Shown one piece after another: positions 51,970-60,301 of a stretch of DNA of 64,000 nt. The notes under the pieces are model-generated. The model saw only the letters and a list, made by a program, of their open reading frames with translations. It was not told the DNA's origin and searched no databases. The translations under genes were made by a program, and so were the position numbers. Source of the DNA: Rapidithrix thailandica (GTDB lineage Bacteria > Bacteroidota > Bacteroidia > Cytophagales > Flammeovirgaceae); assembly GCF_039710355.1 (NCBI RefSeq), contig NZ_JBDKWZ010000005.1, positions 248,001 to 312,000 of the forward strand, read 5' to 3'. Within the stretch, counting starts at the first letter, position 1. Each line of letters opens with the position of its first letter.

Positions 51970-54885
51970 ATGAAAAACTTACAACTACAAGTAGGACTAT
52001 TTCTGTACTTTATGATGTTATCTGTGCTGGGGAACGGCCAGGTAACTTCTACCCGGAAAGTACAAGGTAAAGTAGTAGACCAAATTACCTCGGAGCCCTT
52101 ACCCGGTACCAGTGTACAGTTGCTTGGTCTGAATCAAGGGACTATTACCGATGCGGATGGTTACTTCCTTTTTAACAATATAGTGACCGGACAAATTAAA
52201 ATCCAGGTGCGCTATATGGGATACAAAACCAAAACGGTGGATTTTGACTTATTTCAGAACTCTTCGGAAATCGTCATTGAGTTGGAAGAAGATGTTTTGG
52301 GCTTGGAAGAAGTAGTGATTTCCGGCCAGGGAATTGATGTGGAAAAGCGCAGGCTTTCTACCAATGTTTCTTCCATGAGCTCCGAAGAGATCGAACGGGT
52401 ACCTTCCCAACGGATCGACCAATTATTACAATCGGCCGTGCCGAATTTACAAATTAAAATGACCGGAGGACAACCGGGAAGCACCTCGTTGGCCCGGGCC
52501 CGGGGGATCGTTTCGGCCTTTGTAAACTCTACTCCGATTGTTTATGTGGATGGCGTACGTATTGATAACCTGAATACTGCACCCGAATTGGGCTTGGTCA
52601 CTTCCGGAAGCCGGCACCAAGGGGCGGCCACCAGTGCACTGGCGGATATTCCGGTGGAAAATATTGAGAAAATTGAATTTATCAACGGTGGAGCTGCAAC
52701 TACCTTATACGGTTCGGATGCAGCGAACGGTGTGATTCAGATTTTTACGAAGAAAGGTGGTGAAGGCAAGGCCAAAGTGACTTTCGAAACCCAATGGGGT
52801 GTGGAAAAAGCCAATACGGATTTTTACTATTTTGACCGTACGGATGAGTTGTTTTTCGAATCTGGTTTAATGCAAAAGCACCGTATGGGTATTAACGGGG
52901 GATCGGAAAATTTCGGCTATTCTCTTTCCGGAAGTATTTTTCATACGGACGGTACCCGTATTCATAAGCAAAATGAAAATACCCGTTACGATTTGCGTTC
53001 TTCGTTCAGAGCGGAATTGGGGAAAAAAGCTACCTATCATAGCTCTTTCGGGTATACTTCCAACCAATTCAACAGAGTTCGTAACGGAAATGCCGGAGGA
53101 TATACCGGTTTGTGGTTTACCGAAGGTGGAGCGTCTTTATTCACCGGACCGGGATTTAATAACAAAATTGATGAATTGAGTCAGGAGGAATTTGATGTGA
53201 TGAAAGCCTATGTGGACAAAGCCGAAGCACTTCAGAATTTTCAAACCAATGTCAACCGTTTTCAAACTTCACAAAGCATTATTTTAAAGCCCGTTAAAAA
53301 CTTAACCATAAAAGCCTTGGCCGGGGTAGATTACCGGGTACAAAAGGAAACGGGTATCACCACCAATGAATATTTGAACCATACCCGGGCTGCCAAACCC
53401 GGTTCGGAAACGACTACCGAAGGATCGATCAGTAATTACGACCGGAAATTTTTGGGCTTGACTTTAGAATTGACCGGGCAGTACAATTTGCAAGTCGGTG
53501 ACTTCTCTTTCCTGTCTACGGGTGGTGGGCAACTATTCCGCAACGAAGACCATCAGAGTGCTTATATCGGTACCAACCTGCGTGACGGAGCACAAACCAT
53601 CAGTGGGGCGGCCAACCTGACCAGTGACGAGTATTATTCGGAGGTGGCTAACTACGGTCTGTATTTCCAGGAAAGTATAGGCTTTAAAGACCGTTACTTT
53701 TTTGAGTTTGGTTTGAGAGGCGATCGCAATTCGGCCTTTGGGGATAATATCGGGACTCAATTTTTCCCCAAAGTAGGTGCTTCGTATGTCTTGAGTGACG
53801 AAGCTTTTTTCGAAGGCTTAAAAGAAGCTGTTTCCTATGTGAAAGTAAGAGCCAACTACGGAGTGGCGGGTAACTTTCCCACACCCTTTGCGCACCAACG
53901 AACCATTGCATTTGCCGGTTTCCGCAATGAACAAGCTGCCACGTTCGGGCAAGCAGGTAATGCCGACCTTAAGCCGGAAAGAGTGAAAACTTTTGAAGTA
54001 GGGGCCGACTTGGCTTTTGTCCGTGACCGGATTTCCTTGGGGGTAAACTATTACCAGTCCAATACGGTAGACGCTTTGTTTGTTGTTCCTGCCGCACCTT
54101 CTACCGGGCAAAATGAGCAGTTGAGAAATATTGGTAAAATCGAAAACAAAGGTTGGGAAATTTCAACCCGGATTGCCGTGCTGCAGAACAAAGATTGGAA
54201 AGTCAATGTAAGAGCGGCTGTAAATACCTTGAAAAATAAAGTAACCGATGCCGGAGGAGCAGCCCCATTCAATATCAACGGTTTTAGCCCGCGAACCATC
54301 CAAACGGTAGTGGAAGAAGGGCAGCCGGTAGGATACTTGAGAGGAAACAAAGGTACCTTCTCCAGCGAAGGGGTGATGACCGGTACCGAAGCGCAGGCGA
54401 ATTTGGGAACCACTTTACCGGACCTGTTTGGAAATTTGGGTGTGGACATTCAATTCAAACGTTTAAGTGTATTTGCCAATGCCGATTACCAAGCCGGAGC
54501 CTATGCCCATTCTTTTGACCGCCAGTTCCGCTTTAACTATCAAGTAAGCAATGAGGGAATTCCTCAAGCCGAAATTGACGCCAATGGCCGTAAAAACTGG
54601 TTGAATTTTACCGATCGTTTTGTGGAAAAAACAGACTTCCTGAAAGTAAGAATTATCGGAGCCAATTACACTTTCCCTAAAACTGTTTTAGGGAATTACT
54701 TTGAGCAAGTCAACTTGGGTGTTTCCGTAACCAACCCCTTTAATTTTACCAGCTCCAGCTTTGACCCTGAAGTGTCTCAATCCGGAGGTAGTCAAGGCCA
54801 AAACGGGGCCTCTACCGGAGGTATTGCCTATGGTGTGGTTTCCAGTCCACGACAATTCATCGCTACGTTAAAAGTATCTTTCTAA
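51970..54885 (+). CDS. SusC/RagA-type TonB-linked outer-membrane transporter
   Basis: 971 residues from the ATG at 51970, which opens the signal peptide (MKNLQLQVGLFLYFMMLSVLG). CarboxypepD_reg-like domain (VQGKVVDQITSEPLPGTSVQ), TonB-box-like LEEVVISGQG, plug with TPIVYVDGVRIDNLN and TTLYGSDAANGVIQIFTKKG, and a long barrel. The pair with SusD downstream forms a nutrient importer for oligosaccharides or peptides. No glycoside hydrolase, anti-sigma or hybrid regulator is next to it, so the cargo cannot be guessed. Confidence 0.95.
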   Translation: MKNLQLQVGLFLYFMMLSVLGNGQVTSTRKVQGKVVDQITSEPLPGTSVQLLGLNQGTITDADGYFLFNNIVTGQIKIQVRYMGYKTKTVDFDLFQNSSEIVIELEEDVLGLEEVVISGQGIDVEKRRLSTNVSSMSSEEIERVPSQRIDQLLQSAVPNLQIKMTGGQPGSTSLARARGIVSAFVNSTPIVYVDGVRIDNLNTAPELGLVTSGSRHQGAATSALADIPVENIEKIEFINGGAATTLYGSDAANGVIQIFTKKGGEGKAKVTFETQWGVEKANTDFYYFDRTDELFFESGLMQKHRMGINGGSENFGYSLSGSIFHTDGTRIHKQNENTRYDLRSSFRAELGKKATYHSSFGYTSNQFNRVRNGNAGGYTGLWFTEGGASLFTGPGFNNKIDELSQEEFDVMKAYVDKAEALQNFQTNVNRFQTSQSIILKPVKNLTIKALAGVDYRVQKETGITTNEYLNHTRAAKPGSETTTEGSISNYDRKFLGLTLELTGQYNLQVGDFSFLSTGGGQLFRNEDHQSAYIGTNLRDGAQTISGAANLTSDEYYSEVANYGLYFQESIGFKDRYFFEFGLRGDRNSAFGDNIGTQFFPKVGASYVLSDEAFFEGLKEAVSYVKVRANYGVAGNFPTPFAHQRTIAFAGFRNEQAATFGQAGNADLKPERVKTFEVGADLAFVRDRISLGVNYYQSNTVDALFVVPAAPSTGQNEQLRNIGKIENKGWEISTRIAVLQNKDWKVNVRAAVNTLKNKVTDAGGAAPFNINGFSPRTIQTVVEEGQPVGYLRGNKGTFSSEGVMTGTEAQANLGTTLPDLFGNLGVDIQFKRLSVFANADYQAGAYAHSFDRQFRFNYQVSNEGIPQAEIDANGRKNWLNFTDRFVEKTDFLKVRIIGANYTFPKTVLGNYFEQVNLGVSVTNPFNFTSSSFDPEVSQSGGSQGQNGASTGGIAYGVVSSPRQFIATLKVSF

Positions 54886-54925
54886 GCGTTTGTACCGGTT
54901 TTTACCTTTTGAATTTCATCTAACT

Positions 54926-56359
54926 ATGAAAAAATATATTTATTCCATTGCACTGGCAGCCAGTTTAAGCGGTTGTTCGTTTTTGAATCCCACGGAAGTG
55001 ACCAACCCGAATGTTACCGATGAGGTATTTGTCGACAATCCGAATGCTGCAGCTTCCTGGCTGAACGGTATGCGCAGACAGTTGGCCTTGACCCTTAACC
55101 AGACGGTAGTGTTAGGGGAGTTGACCTCAGACAACTATTATAACAATCGTACCCAGAGCAGTAAGGTCTTTGATATCCCCCAGATTATTTCGACGGACGT
55201 GGATGTGAATACCTTGCAAGCTACCGTGCAAAAGCTCCGGGAAATGGGCTACTTCGGCATTGAAACCGTTGCCCCCAAAGATGCCGCTACTACGGATGAT
55301 ATGTTGGCGGAAATGTATTTCTTAAGAGGTATCGCTTCTATGTTTTGCGGGGAGTATTTTGTAGGCTTGCCAGGCAGCGCCCTCAGCGAGATTATGCACC
55401 CGGAACAGCATCTGCATTTGGCCATCGCGGATTTTGAAAAAGCGATGAGTTTAAGCGATGATGTTTCCCAAAAAACGGCTTGCCTTTTGGCTATGGCTCG
55501 TAGCTATTATCATATGGGAGATAAAACCAATGCGGTAAAATATGCAGAGGATGTGTTGGTGGCCGACCCAATGTATATAAAAGAAATAGGCTATGATGGC
55601 GTAAACGGAGTGTCCAACAGTATGCAATTTTTCTTGTTTGACTCCTCCAATGATGAGTTTGCGCCTTTGCCCCGTTTGGATTTTCTGGATCCTAAATATT
55701 ATAGTATTGGGAATCCGGATCAAGACCAGAAGCCGGTGGCTTTGCTAAAAGCGGAAGAGGCGTATTTTATCCTGGCCGAAGCAGCCTTGGCTGACAATCA
55801 ATTGGAAAAAGCCAAAACCCAATTAAAAAACCTGTTACAAGAAGTCATTGCCCAACGCCCTACGGCTTCTATTGACGATTCCAAGGAAACCCGTAGCGGA
55901 GGTAACCGGACCGACTACCCGCTAACCGATGACTATTGGCTGAAAACCAATCCGGATGCTCCGGCTCGGACGGGCTTTATTTTGGATAGACAGAAGGGCA
56001 ATGTCACCATTCCGGTGGTATCGGGAACGTCTGTGACAGCAGTGGAAATTGATGCGGCCACTACGGTAGATGAGTTGCTGGAAACCCTTTATTTGATGCG
56101 TCAGGAAGTGTTCCTTGCAGAAGGAAGGCGGGTCATTGACCTGGGAATTAAATATCCGGTTTCCGATATCGAGTACCGGAATAATTCCAATGTACAAGCA
56201 GAACATATCCGGGCACAGATTCCGGACTTTATCCCGGGAAATAGAGAACTGGATGATTTTACAAATGATGTTGAGAACAAACAGATCACTTTGACGATAG
56301 ACATGAACAAAGTATTGGTCGAAAATAAAACCAACCCTGCTGTAGTGCCATTTTTTTAA
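54926..56359 (+). CDS. SusD/RagB-type surface lipoprotein
   Basis: 477 residues from the ATG at 54926; lipobox SLSGCS. Typical opening FLNPTEVTNPNVTDEVF, TPR-like helices (SDDVSQKTACLLAMARSYYH) and the closing region with RQEVFLAEGRRVIDLGIKYP. It forms the lid over the SusC barrel encoded 40 bases upstream. A terminator follows. Confidence 0.93.
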   Translation: MKKYIYSIALAASLSGCSFLNPTEVTNPNVTDEVFVDNPNAAASWLNGMRRQLALTLNQTVVLGELTSDNYYNNRTQSSKVFDIPQIISTDVDVNTLQATVQKLREMGYFGIETVAPKDAATTDDMLAEMYFLRGIASMFCGEYFVGLPGSALSEIMHPEQHLHLAIADFEKAMSLSDDVSQKTACLLAMARSYYHMGDKTNAVKYAEDVLVADPMYIKEIGYDGVNGVSNSMQFFLFDSSNDEFAPLPRLDFLDPKYYSIGNPDQDQKPVALLKAEEAYFILAEAALADNQLEKAKTQLKNLLQEVIAQRPTASIDDSKETRSGGNRTDYPLTDDYWLKTNPDAPARTGFILDRQKGNVTIPVVSGTSVTAVEIDAATTVDELLETLYLMRQEVFLAEGRRVIDLGIKYPVSDIEYRNNSNVQAEHIRAQIPDFIPGNRELDDFTNDVENKQITLTIDMNKVLVENKTNPAVVPFF

Positions 56360-56442
56360 ACTGTTTATCGATGAAAAATTACTTGTTTTAAAAAAACTGA
56401 GAAGGCTGCATGACAGTCTTAAAACAGAACACCTGTGAAAGG

Positions 56443-56474
56443 AAAAAGCCCGGATACTGTCCGGGCTTTTTTTG
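56443..56474 (+). terminator. Terminator of the susC/susD operon
   Basis: Perfect 12-bp stem (AAAAAGCCCGGA and complement), 5-base loop, T-run. Confidence 0.88.
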
Positions 56475-56599
56475 TATGAGGGCAACCGGGAAGTGGAAAT
56501 GCTGTGCCAACGGAATAGTAGATGAATAGTTGTTTGCCAGATTGCCTTATCTTTTCGGTGATCTTGTCGTATATGCAAAGTACACCAACAAATTCCTCT

Positions 56600-56980
56600 A
56601 TGAGAACAAATATGTTTCTTTCTGTCCTCTTTGGGATGTTGATGACGGCATCCCTGACGGGTTGTATTTACATTGATGAAGCCGATGTAAACCCACAGCC
56701 CGGAGCGGCCATTCTGGAAATTTATGTGTATCGTTTAGGCAATGATGAACCTGTGTCCGGAAGACCCGTACAAGTGTACTGGACCAAAGAGGATGCCCGC
56801 AACCAGGTGAATGCGATTTCCTCCAGGACCTACACCCGTTCGGATGGCACTGCCACGATTTATAATCTCCCTTACGGACACCGTTTGTGGGTCCGGGTAG
56901 ACCAAGTGTTGATCTTTGATACCGAAAGGACTTCCCGGTTGCACGAAGGAATTAACTATCTCAATATCGGCATATTTTAA
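56600..56980 (+). CDS. Small lipoprotein with Ig-like/CarboxypepD-type domain
   Basis: 126 residues from the ATG at 56600, which begins a lipoprotein signal (lipobox SLTGC); an upstream frame start at 56522 adds non-signal sequence. After the lipid anchor comes one beta-sandwich-like domain: ILEIYVYRLGNDEPVSGRPVQVYW, TRSDGTATIYNLPYG. Envelope location; function unknown. It follows the susC/susD terminator and has its own terminator. Confidence 0.7.
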   Translation: MRTNMFLSVLFGMLMTASLTGCIYIDEADVNPQPGAAILEIYVYRLGNDEPVSGRPVQVYWTKEDARNQVNAISSRTYTRSDGTATIYNLPYGHRLWVRVDQVLIFDTERTSRLHEGINYLNIGIF

Positions 56981-57000
56981 TGCCACTCGTAAACCCAATT

Positions 57001-57028
57001 AAAAAAGCTGCCTTAAGGTGGCTTTTTT
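57001..57028 (+). terminator. Terminator of the small lipoprotein gene
   Basis: AAAAAAGCTGCCTT pairs with AAGGTGGCTTTTTT with two wobble or mismatched positions; T-run at the end. Confidence 0.65.
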
Positions 57029-57079
57029 CTTTCTCTCACTCAAGTTTTGGTATATGCTCCTTAGAGTGATTGCCAGTTT

Positions 57080-57195
57080 GGTGAATGAGTGAAATGCTGA
57101 GTAAAAGTTCTAAGGAGTAACAGTGTATGGTGCAATCCGTAGAACTTGATAATTTGTACCTGATTTCACACTCTCTCATTTACCATTTCGCTCAT
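57080..57195. repeat. Inverted octamer-type repeat (locus D)
   Basis: ATGAGTGAAATG (57085-57096) is inverted with one mismatch as CATTTCGCTCAT (57184-57195). The arms belong to the same degenerate octamer family as the other tracts. Directly upstream of the sigma-factor gene. Confidence 0.5.
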
Positions 57196-57259
57196 CAGCA
57201 ACAATCTAAAAAGGAAATTTTGTTATTTTGAACTTATAAACCATAAAGAATGGCAAGTG

Positions 57260-57817
57260 ATGAAAGAATATATCACCGATGAAGAGCTTGTTGGGCAATT
57301 ACAAAAGAGCTTTGAGCCCAAGCTTTTTGCATTACTTTCGGAGCGTTATGAGAAAAAAATTGTCGCTCAGTGCCGGACTTATGTCAAAGATGAAGATACG
57401 GCTAAGGACCTGGCACAAGACGTGTTTGTGAAGTTGTTTTTGAAAATATCCATGTACAAAGGAGATGCGAAATTTTCTTCTTGGCTTTATACCATTACCA
57501 ATAATACTTGCCTGGATTATTTGCGGAAAAACAGCAAGCATTTGCATACGGAAATTTCCAATGAATTGGCTGATAAACTAGAAGAGATTTCGGAATTTGA
57601 TGAAGAAGTACCGGAAGAGGTTTCGATTGAAATATTACAGCAGTTACTGGAACAGATTCCCCCGCAAGATAAAATGATTTTAATGTTAAAATACAAAGAG
57701 CATCTTTCTTTGAAAGAAATTCAGGAAACCATGGGCATTGGCGAAAGTGCCGTGAAAATGCGCTTGAAACGCGCCCGTGAAAAAGTGACCAAACTGCATA
57801 AACAAGCAGGATGCTAA
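57260..57817 (+). CDS. ECF RNA polymerase sigma factor
   Basis: 185 residues from the ATG at 57260 (a GTG precedes it in frame). Region 2 with DEDTAKDLAQDVFVKLFLKI and FSSWLYTITNNTCLDYLRK; an acidic linker; region 4 with LLEQIPPQDKMILMLKYKEHLSLKEIQ and a MGIGESAVKMRLKRARE helix-turn-helix. It directs RNA polymerase to its own set of promoters. No anti-sigma gene is adjacent: the next gene (corA) converges. Confidence 0.93.
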   Translation: MKEYITDEELVGQLQKSFEPKLFALLSERYEKKIVAQCRTYVKDEDTAKDLAQDVFVKLFLKISMYKGDAKFSSWLYTITNNTCLDYLRKNSKHLHTEISNELADKLEEISEFDEEVPEEVSIEILQQLLEQIPPQDKMILMLKYKEHLSLKEIQETMGIGESAVKMRLKRAREKVTKLHKQAGC

Positions 57818-57840
57818 GGGGGGAATAAAATAATTAATGA

Positions 57841-57974
57841 ATGATGTAACATAGCCTTTCTTTACAAAGTGAAAGTAGAAGCATTGAAATGATACCGTTA
57901 AGCTTGTTGGAAGCAGGTTGCCATGATTACATCATCCCTTCACTCCTTCACTCCTTCATTCCTTCATCCCTCAA
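57841..57974. repeat. Inverted arm plus octamer tract (locus E)
   Basis: ATGATGTAA (57841-57849) is inverted at 57927-57935, followed by TTCACTCC twice, TTCATTCC and TTCATCCC. Between convergent genes. Confidence 0.6.
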
Positions 57975-57984
57975 CCTTGGCTTA

Positions 57985-59052
57985 TTAAAGCCACTTTTTG
58001 TATTTCATAAGCATTAGAATACTGACTCCCACTACCGCCATTGCGCTCATAGCGATTGGGTAACCCATCGGATGGTGAAGTTCCGGCATGTTTTCGAAGT
58101 TCATTCCATAAATTCCCGCAATGAAAGTCAGTGGGATGAATATGGTCGAGAAGATAGTGAGTACTTTCATTATGGAGTTGAGCCGGGCACTGATACCCGT
58201 ATGGTAAATATTCAGAAAGTCAGAGAGCATTTCCCGGTACGAATCGATGGTTTCGGTCACATGGACGATAATGTCCAGTAAGTCTTTTAAAAAGGGGCGG
58301 GTTTTCTTGCTGATAAAATGCTCGTCTTGCCGGTTAAGACGCATGATCATGTCCCGGGCAGGGCGCATGGTTTTAGACGCAAAGTTCAACTCCCGTTTAT
58401 GCATATTGATGGCGCTTAATACTTCCTGTCCGGAGTTTTTAAGGATTTTCAATTCGAGGTTTTCAATCTGCTCCCCGATATTTTCCACCAAGTATACATA
58501 ATTGTCCACTACGGCATCCATCAGCCGGTATACCAGGTAGTCAGTGCCAAACTTGCGCAGTTGGCTGGAAGGGTTGTGAATCCTTTGCCGGATAGGAGCG
58601 AATACATCGCCTTTGCGCTCTTGGAACGTAATCAGGAAATTTTTGCCAAACACCATGCTGAGCTGTTCGGATACAACTTGATGCTTTTTGTTATCATAGT
58701 TCAACATTTTCATTGTGACAAACATATATCCCTCAAATTCTTCCAACTTGGCCCGTTGTCCGGTATTGAGAATGTCTTCTTGTATCAGTGGGTGAAGTTC
58801 ATAAATAGTCCCGACTTCCTCAATTAACTGAGTATCGTGCAAGCCCACCACATTGATCCAGGTGAGTGTACTGGTGTTTTGCTTATAGGGTATGAGTTCT
58901 TCAGGGGTTTTGATTTGCACTTCATGAACGTAGTCTTTCGTATAATCAAACACATCGATCCTCGGTTTCCTTACCTTTTTATTTCCTATGAAAATCAAAG
59001 AACCAGGCGATTGCCCTTTGTTTGAGTCTCTTTTTTTATAAAATCTGGCCAT
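57985..59052 (-). CDS. corA: CorA magnesium/cobalt transporter
   Basis: 355 residues from the ATG at 59052; an in-frame start at 59097 would reach into the inverted-repeat element and was rejected. Large N-terminal cytoplasmic domain (NVVGLHDTQLIEEVGTIYEL, LHPLIQEDILNTGQRAK), a long stalk helix, and two C-terminal membrane helices. The selectivity motif YGMNFENMPE follows the first helix. The final end is LMLMKYKKWL. Pentameric Mg2+ channel of the inner membrane. Confidence 0.95.
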   Translation of the reverse strand: MARFYKKRDSNKGQSPGSLIFIGNKKVRKPRIDVFDYTKDYVHEVQIKTPEELIPYKQNTSTLTWINVVGLHDTQLIEEVGTIYELHPLIQEDILNTGQRAKLEEFEGYMFVTMKMLNYDNKKHQVVSEQLSMVFGKNFLITFQERKGDVFAPIRQRIHNPSSQLRKFGTDYLVYRLMDAVVDNYVYLVENIGEQIENLELKILKNSGQEVLSAINMHKRELNFASKTMRPARDMIMRLNRQDEHFISKKTRPFLKDLLDIIVHVTETIDSYREMLSDFLNIYHTGISARLNSIMKVLTIFSTIFIPLTFIAGIYGMNFENMPELHHPMGYPIAMSAMAVVGVSILMLMKYKKWL

Positions 59053-59080
59053 AGTATTTCTGGATTCAAAAAAAACAGAG

Positions 59081-59217
59081 GCTGTCCGAAAAGTCAAAAG
59101 GACATAAAATGCCGCAAAGGTGCTAAGGCTATCAATTGGCTGATTTACAGCTTGTTATTTTTGTGAAAAAACTTAGCCTTAGCCTCTTAGTGGCTATAGA
59201 TCGACTTTTCGGACAGC
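59081..59217. mobile_element. 137-bp element with 15-bp terminal inverted repeats (MITE-like)
   Basis: GCTGTCCGAAAAGTC at 59081-59095 is perfectly inverted at 59203-59217. The ends resemble the GGCTGTCC-type termini of several insertion-sequence families. Inside are a second inverted pair (GCTAAGGCT and AGCCTTAGC) but no open frame, so it could only move with a transposase from elsewhere. No clear target duplication. Confidence 0.6.
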
Positions 59218-59296
59218 TTCCTTCTCACAAAAAGTAATATAGTAAAATTATTCAGATCTTAGAAAAGTAAAATGACCGGGCAAGTACGGAAGGTTG

Positions 59297-60037
59297 TTAG
59301 GCCTTTAAAAATAATTTCGGAACTTGTGGCAAACCACACCATTCGGCTATGGAGTTATAATGTTTGGCCACATCCTGAGCAATCCCGATGCCATCTCCAA
59401 TGGTTTTAATCACTTGGCCGGTAGAGGACTCAGGATCTTGTACCTTTTCCAGCCACCGCCTGATTTTGTTCATAGGCCCTTGCGGAACATCTTCTTTTTG
59501 TTGAACCCCCTCCAGTTGTTGAATTTGTTCTTCCAATTGGGCCACTTCTTGCCGGGCTTCAACCAACTCAGGGCTGTATGGGGCATTGGATAATTCCCCC
59601 TGCAATTCTTCAAATGCTCCTTTCAGGCCGTTAATGCTCAAGGAGATATCGATCTCCACATGCGCGGATGCTTCCGAGTGAGAAGAAGACTCGGAAGTAT
59701 TGGTATTGTATACATTCACTTGGATAGGAGCTTGTTGGGCAGGGGTTTCGGTTGCTTTGAGGGGAGAGGTGTTTTCTGTTTCATCCGGTAAGGGAGTACT
59801 CTCCGCAAATTCGTTGAGCAGGTCGAGTAAGCCATTGGCAATTTGCATATTTACCCGGTTGGCTTCGTCCAGGCTTATGGTGCCCAACCTTTCTTGCCGG
59901 TGGTTGCGTTGGAATTTGGCGCTAAGCCCCAAGACATCCTGATGAAGGTCGGAATGCTTGCTTAACTGCCCGGCCAGTTGTAAAGCTTGTTTCAACTTAT
60001 TTTGGGCTACCAGTTCTTTGATTTGAGTAACGGACAT
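59297..60037 (-). CDS. EAD11-like effector-associated domain protein
   Basis: 246 residues from the ATG at 60037; the frame extends upstream to 60160 only by translating the octamer repeat tract. Residues 2-75 are a helical effector-associated domain of the EAD11 type (VTQIKELVAQNKLKQALQLA, RQERLGTISLDEANRVNMQI). A Pro/Thr linker, a strand-rich middle (IQVNVYNTNTSES, AHVEIDISLSINGLKGAFEE), a coiled coil (~160-190) and a helical end (KIRRWLEKVQDPESSTGQVI to LPQVPKLFLKA) follow. EADs are thought to recruit effectors to NTPase platforms by like-with-like contacts; the same domain is on the SIR2-like protein encoded divergently. No known enzyme motif. Confidence 0.78.
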   Translation of the reverse strand: MSVTQIKELVAQNKLKQALQLAGQLSKHSDLHQDVLGLSAKFQRNHRQERLGTISLDEANRVNMQIANGLLDLLNEFAESTPLPDETENTSPLKATETPAQQAPIQVNVYNTNTSESSSHSEASAHVEIDISLSINGLKGAFEELQGELSNAPYSPELVEARQEVAQLEEQIQQLEGVQQKEDVPQGPMNKIRRWLEKVQDPESSTGQVIKTIGDGIGIAQDVAKHYNSIAEWCGLPQVPKLFLKA

Positions 60038-60115
60038 TTTTTTTCGGTTATCGGTGAACAGTGATATAATGCTTTGTCTTTTGGTAAATGCAAGTGAAAA
60101 GCAGCAGATGCCTTT

Positions 60116-60183
60116 CCCAACCCTCCAGTCCTCCAATCCCTCAACCCTCCAATCCCTCAACCCTCCAATCCCTCAATCCTCCC
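60116..60183. repeat. Octamer tract in a divergent promoter region (locus F)
   Basis: CCAATCCCTCAACCCT-type 16-base double octamers, about four in a row. Unlike the other tracts it lies upstream of genes on both sides (EAD protein on minus, SIR2-like on plus). Confidence 0.75.
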
Positions 60184-60301
60184 AAACGTGGCTTCCTCAT
60201 TTTAAATTTAAAGATAATTTGTTAGTATTGAGTAACTAATTCATTTTCAAAGAAAAATCAAGTATATTCTTGAAGGGCCTCTAGTTGAAATAGTACTCAC
60301 C

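Noticed and set aside
60038..60160. N-terminal extension of the EAD protein (reading through VEGLEDWRVGKG)
   Set aside because: It is a translation of the octamer repeat tract; the domain begins right at the Met encoded at 60037.
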